Below, piece by piece: positions 9,598-18,957 of a stretch of DNA of 64,000 nt (position 1 is its first letter; every line of letters starts with the position of its first letter). The DNA is from Azospirillum agricola. Lineage in GTDB: Bacteria > Pseudomonadota > Alphaproteobacteria > Azospirillales > Azospirillaceae. The stretch spans positions 1 to 64,000 of the forward strand of contig NZ_JAGINM010000010.1 in assembly GCF_017876095.1 (NCBI RefSeq). The letters run 5' to 3'. The notes below the pieces were generated by a model that was given only the letters and a program-made list of their open reading frames with translations, searched no databases and was not told the origin of the DNA. The translations under genes were made by a program, and so were the position numbers.

Positions 9598-10364
9598 TGC
9601 CCGTCACCCTGACCCGGCTGGATGAGCTGGCGGTCCTGACGCTGGACCGTCCCGAGGCCCTCAACGCGCTGAGCTTCGCGATCCTCGGCGAGATCGGCGC
9701 GGCACTCGACGAGGTGGCGCGGGGCGACGCCCGCGCGCTCTTGGTGACAGGCGCCGGCCCGAAATCCTTCTGCGCCGGGGCCGACATCAAGGAGCTGACC
9801 GGCCGCAGCCTCGACGCCCAGAAGAAGGGGGCCGAGTTCGGGCAGGCGGTCTTCGCCAGGCTGGCCGCCTTGCCGATGCCCTCGGTCGCGGTGATCAACG
9901 GCTTCGCCTTCGGCGGCGGGCTGGAGATGGCGCTGGCGTGCAGCTTCCGCGTCGCCGGGAAGAACGCCAAGCTCGGCCTGCCGGAGATCAAGCTGGGTCT
10001 GATCCCCGGCTATGGCGGGACGCAGCGCCTGCCGCGCCTGATCGGCGAGGCGCGCGCGCTGGAGATGATCCTGACCGGCCGCACCGTCGGCGCCGAGGAG
10101 GCCGAGCGCATCGGTCTGGTCAACCGGCTGATCGACGAGCCGCTGCTCGACAGCGCCGCCGCCTTCGCGCGCGAGTTCACCATCTACGGCAAGCTGGCCC
10201 TGTCCTTCGCGCGCTCCGCCGTGCAGCGGGCGATCGACCTGCCGATCCACGAGGGGCTGAAGGTCGAGGCCGACCTGTCGACCCTCGCCTACCAGACCGC
10301 CGACGCCGCCGAGGGCATGGCCGCCTTCGCCGAAAAGCGCAAAGCCAGCTTCCAGGACCGCTGA
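9597..10364 (+). CDS. badK: Enoyl-CoA hydratase, probable cyclohex-1-ene-1-carboxyl-CoA hydratase (BadK-like)
   Basis: Crotonase-family hydratase of 255 residues. It has CAGADIKEL at the first oxyanion loop, GFAFGGGLEMALACSFRVAG at the second, and the catalytic glutamate pair in LGLPEIKLGLIPGYGGTQRLPR, so it should be an active syn-hydratase. In context it would add water to cyclohex-1-enecarboxyl-CoA to give 2-hydroxycyclohexanecarboxyl-CoA. The ATG overlaps the ligase stop (TGATG), and the BadH-like gene begins one base after its stop, so the three are tightly coupled. A general straight-chain enoyl-CoA hydratase is the alternative reading. Confidence 0.78.
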   Translation: MPVTLTRLDELAVLTLDRPEALNALSFAILGEIGAALDEVARGDARALLVTGAGPKSFCAGADIKELTGRSLDAQKKGAEFGQAVFARLAALPMPSVAVINGFAFGGGLEMALACSFRVAGKNAKLGLPEIKLGLIPGYGGTQRLPRLIGEARALEMILTGRTVGAEEAERIGLVNRLIDEPLLDSAAAFAREFTIYGKLALSFARSAVQRAIDLPIHEGLKVEADLSTLAYQTADAAEGMAAFAEKRKASFQDR

Positions 10365-10365
10365 C

Positions 10366-11121
10366 ATGACCCAGACTTCGATCAAAGACGGAATCGTCAC
10401 CGTCACCGGCGCCGGGCGGGGCATCGGCGCCGACATCGCCATCGAACTGGCCCGGCGCGGCTTCACCGTCGCCTGCCTGACCCGCAAGGGCACGATCCCG
10501 GAGCTGCCGGCCGAGGACGCCGGCCTCGCCGAACGCCTGCTGCCGTACCGCTGCGACGTGACCGACGAGACGGCGCTGCGCGCGGTGTTCGCCGAACTGG
10601 CCGGCCTCAGGGGCGGGCTGACCGCGCTGGTGAACAACGCCGGCATCCATCTCGACGGGCGCAGCGACAGCTTCTCCACCGACGACTTCAACGCGGTGAT
10701 GACGACCAACGCCACCGCCGTGTTCGTGGCGGCCCGCGAGGCCTACCCGCACCTCGCCAAGACCAGGGGCATGATCCTCAACATGGGGTCCTTCTTCGAC
10801 CGCATGGGCGTGAAGCGGAACCTCGCCTACTGCGCGTCGAAGGCGGCGGTCGGGGCGATCTCGCGCTGTCTGGCGGTGGAATGGGCGCCGGCCGGCATCC
10901 GCGTCGTCAATCTGGCGCCGGGCTACATCCTGACCGACCTGAACCGCGAGGCGCTGTCCGAAGGCCCGCTCAGCGCCTTCCTGCAAAAGCGCATCCCCAC
11001 CGGCGGCCCCAGCGGCGCCGACGCGGTCGCCAGGCTCTCCGCCATGCTGCTGGAGGAGAACATCCCCTTCCTGACCGGCGAGACCATCTACCTCGACGGC
11101 GGCCAAGGCATCGCCCACTAA
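10366..11121 (+). CDS. badH: SDR dehydrogenase, probable 2-hydroxycyclohexanecarboxyl-CoA dehydrogenase (BadH-like)
   Basis: Classical short-chain dehydrogenase/reductase, 251 residues. Cofactor motif TGAGRGIG is near the N-terminus, NNAG in the middle, the catalytic serine in LNMGS and the YxxxK pair in YCASK. The length equals BadH (about 255), which oxidises 2-hydroxycyclohexanecarboxyl-CoA to the 2-keto compound with NAD+. Its product would feed the BadI-like hydrolase encoded three genes upstream. SDR substrate cannot be assigned from sequence alone; the call rests on the neighbouring hydratase, hydrolase, ligase and acyl-CoA dehydrogenase. Confidence 0.75.
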   Translation: MTQTSIKDGIVTVTGAGRGIGADIAIELARRGFTVACLTRKGTIPELPAEDAGLAERLLPYRCDVTDETALRAVFAELAGLRGGLTALVNNAGIHLDGRSDSFSTDDFNAVMTTNATAVFVAAREAYPHLAKTRGMILNMGSFFDRMGVKRNLAYCASKAAVGAISRCLAVEWAPAGIRVVNLAPGYILTDLNREALSEGPLSAFLQKRIPTGGPSGADAVARLSAMLLEENIPFLTGETIYLDGGQGIAH

Positions 11122-11139
11122 GCCGGAAAGGACCAGGGA

Positions 11140-12312
11140 ATGAACGTCTTCGAGAAGCTCGACGCCCAGATCCCGCTCTCCGACGAGGAGGCGATGCTGC
11201 TGGAGAGCGTCCAGGCGCTGGCCCGCGACCGGATCGCGCCGAAGGCCGAACATCATGACGCCACCGCCGAATTCCCGTGGGACAACGTCCACGGCATCAA
11301 CGAGCTGGGCCTCAACGCCATGTTCGTGCCGGAGGCCTACGGCGGCGCCCGGCTCTCCTACGTCGCCTATCTCGCCTGCGTGCGCGAGATCAGCAAGGCC
11401 TGCGCCTCGACCGGCATCGTCTGGGCGACCAACTTCCACGGCATGAAGCCGCTGATCGACTTCGGCACCGAGGAGCAGAAGCGGCGCCTGCTGCCGCGCC
11501 TCGCCGAAGGGGCGCTCGGCGCGCTCTGCATCACCGAGGAATCCGCCGGTTCCGACGCCACCGGCATGAAGACACGCTTTACGCCCGATGGAGACGACAT
11601 CGTCGTCAACGGCGGCAAGATCTTCATCACCAACGGCGACGTCGCCGACCTCTACCTCGTCTTCGGCAAGTGGAGCGGGATCGACGACCCGAAGAAGGCC
11701 ATCTCCGTCCTCATCCTGGAGAAGGGCACGCCCGGCCTGAGCGTTCTCCGCAAGGAGGACAAGATGGGCCACCGCGCGTCGAGCACGGCGGCGCTGTCCT
11801 TCGAGAATGTCCGGGTGCCGCGCGCCAACCTGCTGGGCCAGCCCGGCGACGGGTTGCGCATCCTGCTGGCCTCGCTGAACAAGTCGCGCCCCAGCGTCGC
11901 CGCGCACGCGCTGGGCATCGCGCGGGCCGCCTTCGAGGATGCCGTCGCCTACATCAACGAGCGCCGCCAGTCCGGCAAGCGCATCATCGAGTTCCAGGGC
12001 ATCCAGTTCCTGCTGGCCGACATGGCGACCGACCTCGCCATGTGCGAGGCGTGGCTGTGGCAGCTCGGCCGCCGCATCGACGCCGGCGAGCAGGATTTCG
12101 GCGTCGAGGCCTCGATGCTGAAGATGCGCGCCAGCGACCTCGCCATGCGGATCAGCACGGAGGCTGTGCAGCTCCTCGGCGGCTACGGCTACTGCAAGGA
12201 CTACCGCGTGGAGCGGCTGATGCGCGACGCCAAGATCACGCAGATCTGGGAGGGGACCAACCAGGTCCACCGCCAGCTGATCGGCCGCAGCTTCATCGAA
12301 AGGCAGAAGTGA
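11140..12312 (+). CDS. aliB: Acyl-CoA dehydrogenase, probable cyclohexanecarboxyl-CoA dehydrogenase (AliB-like)
   Basis: FAD-dependent acyl-CoA dehydrogenase of 390 residues with the normal three-part fold. The substrate/FAD loop is ALCITEESAGSDATGMKTRF, then ITNGDVADLYLVFGK, and the C-terminal part has LGGYGYCKDYRVERLMRDAKITQIWEGTNQVHR. The glutamate in IWEGTNQ is the usual catalytic base. In the operon it would introduce the double bond into the ring CoA ester before the BadK-like hydratase. No ETF genes are in the window. AGGAAAGGACCAGGGA upstream supplies a ribosome site. Confidence 0.78.
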   Translation: MNVFEKLDAQIPLSDEEAMLLESVQALARDRIAPKAEHHDATAEFPWDNVHGINELGLNAMFVPEAYGGARLSYVAYLACVREISKACASTGIVWATNFHGMKPLIDFGTEEQKRRLLPRLAEGALGALCITEESAGSDATGMKTRFTPDGDDIVVNGGKIFITNGDVADLYLVFGKWSGIDDPKKAISVLILEKGTPGLSVLRKEDKMGHRASSTAALSFENVRVPRANLLGQPGDGLRILLASLNKSRPSVAAHALGIARAAFEDAVAYINERRQSGKRIIEFQGIQFLLADMATDLAMCEAWLWQLGRRIDAGEQDFGVEASMLKMRASDLAMRISTEAVQLLGGYGYCKDYRVERLMRDAKITQIWEGTNQVHRQLIGRSFIERQK

Positions 12313-12313
12313 C

Positions 12314-13189
12314 ATGAGCACGATCAAGACCGTCGGCGTCGCGGGCGCCGGCACGATGGGCGCCGGCATCGCCATCGTCGCCGCCCGGGCCGGTTTCCGC
12401 ACCATCCTCTACGACACCCGCCAGGACACGCTGGACCGTGCGCGGCGCCAGACCGAGGGCTTCTTCGCCAAGTCGGTGCAGCGTGGCAAGCTGACCGCCG
12501 AGGCGGTCGAGACGATCATGGGCAACCTGATCGGCACCACCGACATCGCCGCGATGGCCGAGTGCGACGTGGTGATCGAGGCGATCTTCGAGGATCTGAA
12601 GGTCAAGCACGGCCTTTTCTCGGATCTCAACGCCGTCTGCCCGCCGCACACCATCTTCGCGTCGAACACCTCCACCCTCTCGATCACCGAGATCGCCGGC
12701 GGGTCTGGACGTCCGGAGCGCGTCGTCGGCATGCATTTCTGCCTGCCCGCCCAGCTGATGAAGCTGATCGAGATGTCGCCCGGCCTGACCACCTCCCCCG
12801 AGGTGTTCGACGCCGCCTGGAAGTTCGCCGAGGCGATGGGCCAGCGCCCGGTGAAGACCAAGGACAACCCCGGCTTCATCCTCAACTACTTCCTGGTGCC
12901 CTTCAACAACGACGCCATCCGCATGGTCGAGGCCGGCGTCGCCGAGCCGGCGGACATCGACCGCGCTATCAAGGCCGGGCTCGGCTACCCGATGGGGCCG
13001 CTGGAGCTGCTCGATCTGATCGGTCTCGACACCCAGCTCCTGCTCTGCGAGGCGCTGCACGGCGTCACCAACGACCCGCGCGCGGCTTGCCCGCCGCTGG
13101 TCAAGCGGATGATCGCCGCGAACCATCTGGGCCGCAAGACCGGCCGGGGGTTCTACACCTACGAAAAAGACGCGATGTTCGGAGGCTGA
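12314..13189 (+). CDS. 3-hydroxyacyl-CoA dehydrogenase (single-module, FadB/PaaH N-half type)
   Basis: NAD-dependent 3-hydroxyacyl-CoA dehydrogenase of 291 residues, about the size of a simple 3-hydroxybutyryl-CoA dehydrogenase. Rossmann motif GVAGAGTMGAGIAIVAARAG, ASNTSTLSITEIA, the catalytic His in GMHFCLPAQLMKLIE, and a C-terminal dimer domain with GYPMGPLELLDLIGLD. The next gene looks like the missing second half of the longer PaaH/PaaC-type enzymes, so the pair may be a natural split of a 500-residue protein. Probable role: oxidising 3-hydroxypimeloyl-CoA or a shorter intermediate after ring cleavage. Confidence 0.85.
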   Translation: MSTIKTVGVAGAGTMGAGIAIVAARAGFRTILYDTRQDTLDRARRQTEGFFAKSVQRGKLTAEAVETIMGNLIGTTDIAAMAECDVVIEAIFEDLKVKHGLFSDLNAVCPPHTIFASNTSTLSITEIAGGSGRPERVVGMHFCLPAQLMKLIEMSPGLTTSPEVFDAAWKFAEAMGQRPVKTKDNPGFILNYFLVPFNNDAIRMVEAGVAEPADIDRAIKAGLGYPMGPLELLDLIGLDTQLLLCEALHGVTNDPRAACPPLVKRMIAANHLGRKTGRGFYTYEKDAMFGG

Positions 13190-13192
13190 GCG

Positions 13193-13849
13193 ATGTCCTA
13201 CCAACTGATCGACACGGGAAACAGCCGCTCCTTCCCCGCCGCCCACGCGCTGCTCGACGGGGCATCCGCCTCCGGCGAGGTGGTGGTGCTGATCGGCGCC
13301 GACGCCGGCTCCGCGTTGAACGACGTGACCGCCCGCGCCGAGCGCGCCGCGATCCTGGTCGAACTCGGCACCGAGAGCCTCGGCACCCACACCGGCGAGA
13401 GCCGGGGAACCGAGGGCTCCAACGTGCTGGGTTTCGCCCGCTTCCGCCTGGGCGACGGCAATCCCTCCGACCTCGTGGAATTGGTCCGCCAGCCCGCCAC
13501 GCCGGACAGCGCCATCGCCGCCGCCAGGGCGGTGCTGGAAGGCGCCGGGCTGAAGGTCGCGGTCTGCGGCGACTTCGCCGGCCGCATCATCGACCGCCTG
13601 ATCCGTCCCTACTACAACGCCTCCCTGCGCCGCCTCGACGAGCAGCTGGCGACGGCCGACGACCTCGACCTGACGCTGAGGCTCGGGCTCGGCTATCCCG
13701 AGGGGCCGATCAGCCTGCTGGAGCGCACCGGGCTGGCGCATCATTACGACGTCACGTCGGCCCTGTTCGAGACGCTCGGCACCCCCGACTACGCCCCGGC
13801 CCGCCGCGCCGTGGTCGCCAAGCGCCGCGCCGGGAAGGGGTTCAAGTGA
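13193..13849 (+). CDS. 3-hydroxyacyl-CoA dehydrogenase C-terminal-half protein (no NAD-binding module)
   Basis: 218 residues that align by pattern with the second half of PaaH-type dehydrogenases. A degenerate Rossmann-like start (VVVLIGADAGSALND) lacks GxGxxG. It is followed by a 3HCDH C-terminal domain (DFAGRIIDRLIRPYYNASLRRL, then LGLGYPEGPISLLERTGLAHHYDVTSALFETLG, ending RRAGKGF). The gene begins 3 bases after the 291-residue dehydrogenase ends; together they total 509 residues, close to the fused enzyme at 16165. It probably acts as a structural partner of that dehydrogenase (inference). Alone it should be catalytically inactive because the His-containing N-module is absent. Confidence 0.7.
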   Translation: MSYQLIDTGNSRSFPAAHALLDGASASGEVVVLIGADAGSALNDVTARAERAAILVELGTESLGTHTGESRGTEGSNVLGFARFRLGDGNPSDLVELVRQPATPDSAIAAARAVLEGAGLKVAVCGDFAGRIIDRLIRPYYNASLRRLDEQLATADDLDLTLRLGLGYPEGPISLLERTGLAHHYDVTSALFETLGTPDYAPARRAVVAKRRAGKGFK

Positions 13850-14985
13850 TGCGTCCCCAAGCGATGCGCCCGCTCGACAGCATCCGTGTGCTGGATTTCA
13901 GCACGCTGCTGCCCGGCCCGCTCGCCACGCTGATGCTGGTCGAGGCGGGCGCCGAGGTCATCAAGATCGAGCGCCCCGGACGCGGCGACGAGATGCGCAG
14001 CTACGAGCCGAAATTCGGCGCCGACGCGGTGAATTTCGGCCTGCTGAACCGCGGCAAGCGCTCCATCGCGCTCGACCTCAAGGCGCCGGGCGCGGTGGAG
14101 CAGTTGATGCCGCTGATCCGCTCCGCCGACGTGATCGTCGAGCAGTACCGGCCCGGCGTCATGGACCGGCTGGGGCTGGGTTATGACGCGCTGTCGGCGG
14201 TCAACCCCGGCCTGATCTACTGCTCGATCACCGGCTACGGGCAGAGCGGGCCGAAGGCGGCCGAGGCCGGGCACGACCTGAACTACGTCGCCGAGACCGG
14301 CATGCTGTCGCTGGCGGCCGGCGGCGACGGCGCCCCCGTGCTGCCGGCGGCGCTGGTCGCCGACGTCGGCGGCGGCACCTACCCGGCGGTGGTCAACATC
14401 CTGATGGCCCTGCTGGAGCGCAACCGCACCGGCAAGGGCTGCCACCTCGACATCGCCATGGCCGACGGGCTGTTCACCTTCCTCTATTGGGCGATGGGCA
14501 ACGGGCTGGCCGCCGGGCAATGGCCGGTGCCGGGCGGCGACCTCGTCACCGGCGGCACGCCGCGCTACCAGATGTACCGCACCGCCGACGGCCGCTTCCT
14601 CGCCGCCGCCCCGCTGGAGGACAAGTTCTGGGCCGCCTTCTGCGCCATCATCGGGCTGCCCGACGGGTTCCGCGACGATTCCAGGGATCCGGCCGCAACC
14701 CGGCAGGCGGTCGCCGGGCTGATCGCGGGCCAGGACTCCGGCCACTGGCGCGCCGCCTTCGCCGGCAAGGACGTCTGCTGCACGGTGATGAGCAGCATGG
14801 AGGAGGCGCTCGCCAACCCGCATTTCCAGGAGCGCGGCCTGTTCGCCCGCCGTCTGGCGGGACCCGACGGCCGCAGCATCACCGCCCTGCCCACCCCGCT
14901 CGCCGCGAGCCTGCGCGCCGACACCGCCGAGGCCGGCTATCCGGCGCTGGGCGAGGCGAACGGGCTGCTCGACGCCAAGGATTGA
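13849..14985 (+). CDS. CaiB/BaiF family (class III) CoA-transferase (second copy)
   Basis: Second family III CoA-transferase of the operon, 378 residues from the ATG overlapping the previous stop (AAGTGATG); an ATG 15 bases later is also possible. N-terminal family motif RVLDFSTLLPGPLATLMLVEAGAEVIKIERPGRGDE; the probable catalytic Asp is in ALVADVGGG. It resembles the alpha-methylacyl-CoA racemase branch in length and in the GLSYDALSAVNPGLIYCSITGYGQ-like region, so it could be either a transferase or a racemase for a 2-branched acyl-CoA. A ring acid with a chiral alpha carbon would give a racemase a role (inference). Confidence 0.82.
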   Translation: MRPQAMRPLDSIRVLDFSTLLPGPLATLMLVEAGAEVIKIERPGRGDEMRSYEPKFGADAVNFGLLNRGKRSIALDLKAPGAVEQLMPLIRSADVIVEQYRPGVMDRLGLGYDALSAVNPGLIYCSITGYGQSGPKAAEAGHDLNYVAETGMLSLAAGGDGAPVLPAALVADVGGGTYPAVVNILMALLERNRTGKGCHLDIAMADGLFTFLYWAMGNGLAAGQWPVPGGDLVTGGTPRYQMYRTADGRFLAAAPLEDKFWAAFCAIIGLPDGFRDDSRDPAATRQAVAGLIAGQDSGHWRAAFAGKDVCCTVMSSMEEALANPHFQERGLFARRLAGPDGRSITALPTPLAASLRADTAEAGYPALGEANGLLDAKD

Positions 14986-14989
14986 GACC

Positions 14990-15976
14990 ATGAGAGCAAT
15001 CACCATCCGCCAGTTTGGCGAGCCGGACAGCATGGCCATCGAGGAGCGCCCGACGCCGCAGGCCGGACCGGACGAGGTTCTGGTCTCGGTCAAATCCATC
15101 GGCGTGAACTACCCGGACCTGCTGGTCATCGGCGGCAAGTACCAGATTCTCGCCAAGCCGCCCTTCAGCCCCGGCAAGGACGCGGCCGGCGTGGTGCTGG
15201 CGGTCGGCGCCAACGTGACGGTCTGCAAGCCCGGCGACCGCGTGGTCTGCCAGCTCGAATACGGCGCCTACGCCGAGGAGATCACCGTCCCGGCCGACCA
15301 ATGCTTCGTGCTGCCGGACGCCATGTCCTTCGACGAGGCGGCGGCGATGGGCCTCGCCTACCAGACCGCCCACTTCGCGCTGGTCGAGCGCGGGATGTAC
15401 AGGACGGGCGAGACCGTGCTGGTCAACGGGGCGGCCGGCGGCGTCGGTCTGGCCGCCGTGCAGATCGCCAAGGGGCTCGGCGCCACGGTGATCGCCGGGG
15501 TGATCGGCGCGGATCAGGGTGCAATCGCGCGGGAGAGCGGCGCCGACCACATTGTCGACCTGTCGATGCCCGACCTGCGCAACGCTCTGCGCGACCGCAT
15601 CAAGGAACTCACCGGCGGGCACGGCGTCGACGTGGTGCTCGACCCGGTCGGCGGCGAGGCGTTCACGGCGGCCTTGCGGTCGATGGCGTGGCGGGGCCGC
15701 ATGGTGGTGATCGGCTTCGTCAGCGGCACGATCCCCGAGGTGAAGGTCAACTATCTGCTGGTCAAGAACATCCACGTCAGCGGCCTGCAATGGAGCGACT
15801 ACCGCGACCGCACCCCCGACTGGGTGCGCCGCGTGCAGACCGAGCTGTTCGACCTCTACACTGCGGGATCCATCCGCCCGAAGGTGATGAAGGCCTTCGC
15901 CTTCGAGGATTACGCCCAGGCGCTCGGTCTGGTGCGCGAGGGCAAGGTGACCGGCAAGGTCGTGCTGCGGGTGTGA
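14990..15976 (+). CDS. Zinc-type alcohol dehydrogenase / quinone oxidoreductase family protein (MDR)
   Basis: Medium-chain dehydrogenase/reductase of 328 residues, closest to NADPH:quinone reductase/enoyl reductase types. It has GVNYPDLLVIGGKY, GKDAAGVVLAVG, nucleotide-binding VNGAAGGVGLAAVQIAKGLGA and the family ending VTGKVVLRV. Catalytic zinc ligands of true alcohol dehydrogenases are not apparent. It starts 4 bases after the CoA-transferase and so is co-transcribed. A 2-enoyl-CoA reductase or quinone reductase activity fits the family; its step in the ring-degradation pathway is not evident. Confidence 0.85.
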   Translation: MRAITIRQFGEPDSMAIEERPTPQAGPDEVLVSVKSIGVNYPDLLVIGGKYQILAKPPFSPGKDAAGVVLAVGANVTVCKPGDRVVCQLEYGAYAEEITVPADQCFVLPDAMSFDEAAAMGLAYQTAHFALVERGMYRTGETVLVNGAAGGVGLAAVQIAKGLGATVIAGVIGADQGAIARESGADHIVDLSMPDLRNALRDRIKELTGGHGVDVVLDPVGGEAFTAALRSMAWRGRMVVIGFVSGTIPEVKVNYLLVKNIHVSGLQWSDYRDRTPDWVRRVQTELFDLYTAGSIRPKVMKAFAFEDYAQALGLVREGKVTGKVVLRV

Positions 15977-15985
15977 CCGGACGCC

Positions 15986-16020
15986 GGCCCCGCCCATCCC
16001 GGTGAGGGAGGGGCGGGGCC
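15986..16020. repeat. GC-rich palindrome after MDR gene
   Basis: Inverted repeat GGCCCCGCCC ... GGGCGGGGCC with an inner TCCC/GGGA extension around the loop GGTGA. It lies 10 bp past the MDR stop. No U-run follows, so it is more like a dispersed palindrome or mRNA-stabilising hairpin than a strong intrinsic terminator. Confidence 0.6.
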
Positions 16021-16103
16021 GGGGGCCGCGGTGACGGCGGGCGATCCGTTGCGTGGTTGCCGGATCACCCACCGCCGCCGCGTGCCTTCCCAACACCGTG
16101 CTT

Positions 16104-16136
16104 AAAGCCCCCTCCCCCCCGGGGGAGGGGGCTTTT
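16104..16136. terminator. 15-bp perfect hairpin with T run inside the operon
   Basis: Arms AAAGCCCCCTCCCCC (16104-16118) and GGGGGAGGGGGCTTT (16121-16135) leave only a 2-base loop, followed by T. It is symmetrical, so it could act on either strand. It sits 29 bp upstream of the PaaH-like GTG start in the middle of a same-strand series. It may attenuate transcription into the last two genes, or be one of the palindromic repeats seen elsewhere in the window (40.9 and 63.6 kb). Confidence 0.65.
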
Positions 16137-16164
16137 CAAAGGAAAAATAAGTGGAGAGGCACCA

Positions 16165-17720
16165 GTGAGCGGCAAAGCGGGAAACGGGGCCGAGGCCCTG
16201 CCGAAGGATACGGTCGTGGCCGTCGTCGGGGCCGGCACGATGGGGAGCGGCATCGCCCAGGTGGCGGCGGTCGCCGGTCACCCGGTGCTGCTGTTCGACA
16301 GCTTCGCCGGCGCCGCCGAGCGCGGCCGGCAGGCCATCGCCGCCAACCTCGCGCGGATGGTCGCCAAGGGCAGCCTCGACGAGGCGGGCCGCGGCGCCAT
16401 CCTCGACCGCATCCGCACCGGCGACAAGCTCGAAGCGCTGGCCGGAGCCGGCCTCGTCGTCGAGGCGATCATCGAGGATCTCACGGCCAAGCGCGCGCTG
16501 TTCACCGCGCTGGAAAACGTGGTGTCGGCCGACTGCATCCTCGCCACCAACACCTCCTCCATCTCCATCGAATCCATCGGCGCGCCGCTGTCCCGTCCGG
16601 AGCGGCTGGCCGGCCTGCATTTCTTCAACCCCGCCCCGCTGATGGCGCTGGTCGAGATCGTCCGCGGCCGCGCCACCGATCCGGCCGTCGCCGACCGGCT
16701 GCTCGCCACCGCCGCCGGCTGGGGCAAGGTGCCGGTGCTGGCCCGCTCGACCCCCGGCTTCATCGTCAACCGCGTCGCCCGCCCCTTCTACGCCGAGGCG
16801 CTGCGCGTGCTGGCCGAGGGTGCCGCCACACCGGCGGCGCTCGACGCGGTGATGCGCGGCTGCGGCGGCTTCCGCATGGGCCCGTGCGAGTTGATGGACC
16901 TGATCGGCCACGACGTGAACTACGCCGTCACCCGTTCGGTGTGGGATGCCTTCCACAAGGACCCGCGCTTCCAGCCCTCGCTGGTCCAGCGCGAGCTGGT
17001 CGAGGCCGGCTGGCTCGGCCGCAAGTCCGGGCGCGGCTTCTACGACCACCGGCCGGGCGCCGCCGCCGCCGATCCCGGCTTCGCGCCCGCCGCGTCGGTT
17101 CCGCTGCCCGCGTCGGTGACGGTGGCGGGATCGCTGGGCTTCGCCGCCTCGCTGCTCGACCGCATCCGCGCCGCCGGCATCGCGGTGGAGGAGACCGCCG
17201 GCCCCGGCCTGCTGCGCCTCGGCACCGTCACGCTGGCGCCGACCGACGGGCGGCTCGCCACCGAGCGCGCGGCGGAGAGCGGCGGGGATCTCGTGCTGTT
17301 CGACTGGGCGCTCGACTGGGCGAAGGCGGGAACCATCGCCATCGCCCCGGCCCGCCAGACCTCCGCCGCCGCGACCGCCGTCGCCGTCCGGCTGTTCCAG
17401 GCGCTGGGGATGAGCGTCGCCCTGATCGACGACGTGCCCGGCCTGATCGCCGCCCGCACCGTCGCCATGCTGGTCAACGAGGCCGCCGACGCGCTCAACC
17501 AGGGGGTGGCCGACGGGCCGGCCATCGACCTCGCCATGACCAGGGGCGTCAACTACCCGGTCGGGCCGCTCGCCTGGGGCGACCGGGTTGGCCCGGCCCT
17601 GGTGCTGCGCACGCTGGACAACCTCGCCCGCACCTACGGCGAGGACCGCTACCGCGCCTCCCCCCTGCTCCGCCGCTGCGCGCTGGCGGGCGTCGCCCTG
17701 CTGAACGAAAAGGATTCGTG

Positions 17721-17721
<1 letters not shown>
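16165..17721 (+). CDS. 3-hydroxyacyl-CoA dehydrogenase, PaaH/PaaC type (two-module)
   Basis: 518-residue dehydrogenase starting at GTG 16165, chosen because GGAGAGG lies just upstream and the frame before it runs through the hairpin. N-terminal NAD module VVAVVGAGTMGSGIAQVAAVAGH, ATNTSSISIESI, catalytic His in GLHFFNPAPLMALVE, first C-terminal domain GGFRMGPCELMDLIGHDVNYAVT. The second half (about 300-518) has a degenerate Rossmann part and a second 3HCDH domain (GVNYPVGPLAWGDRVG). This is the PaaH/PaaC architecture acting on 3-hydroxyadipyl-CoA; here 3-hydroxypimeloyl-CoA is a reasonable substrate. Its stop overlaps the thiolase start (TGATG). Confidence 0.87.
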
Positions 17722-18923
<1,202 letters not shown>

Positions 18924-18957
18924 CGAGCACCGGCCATGCCCCGGTGATCCGGTCTTC

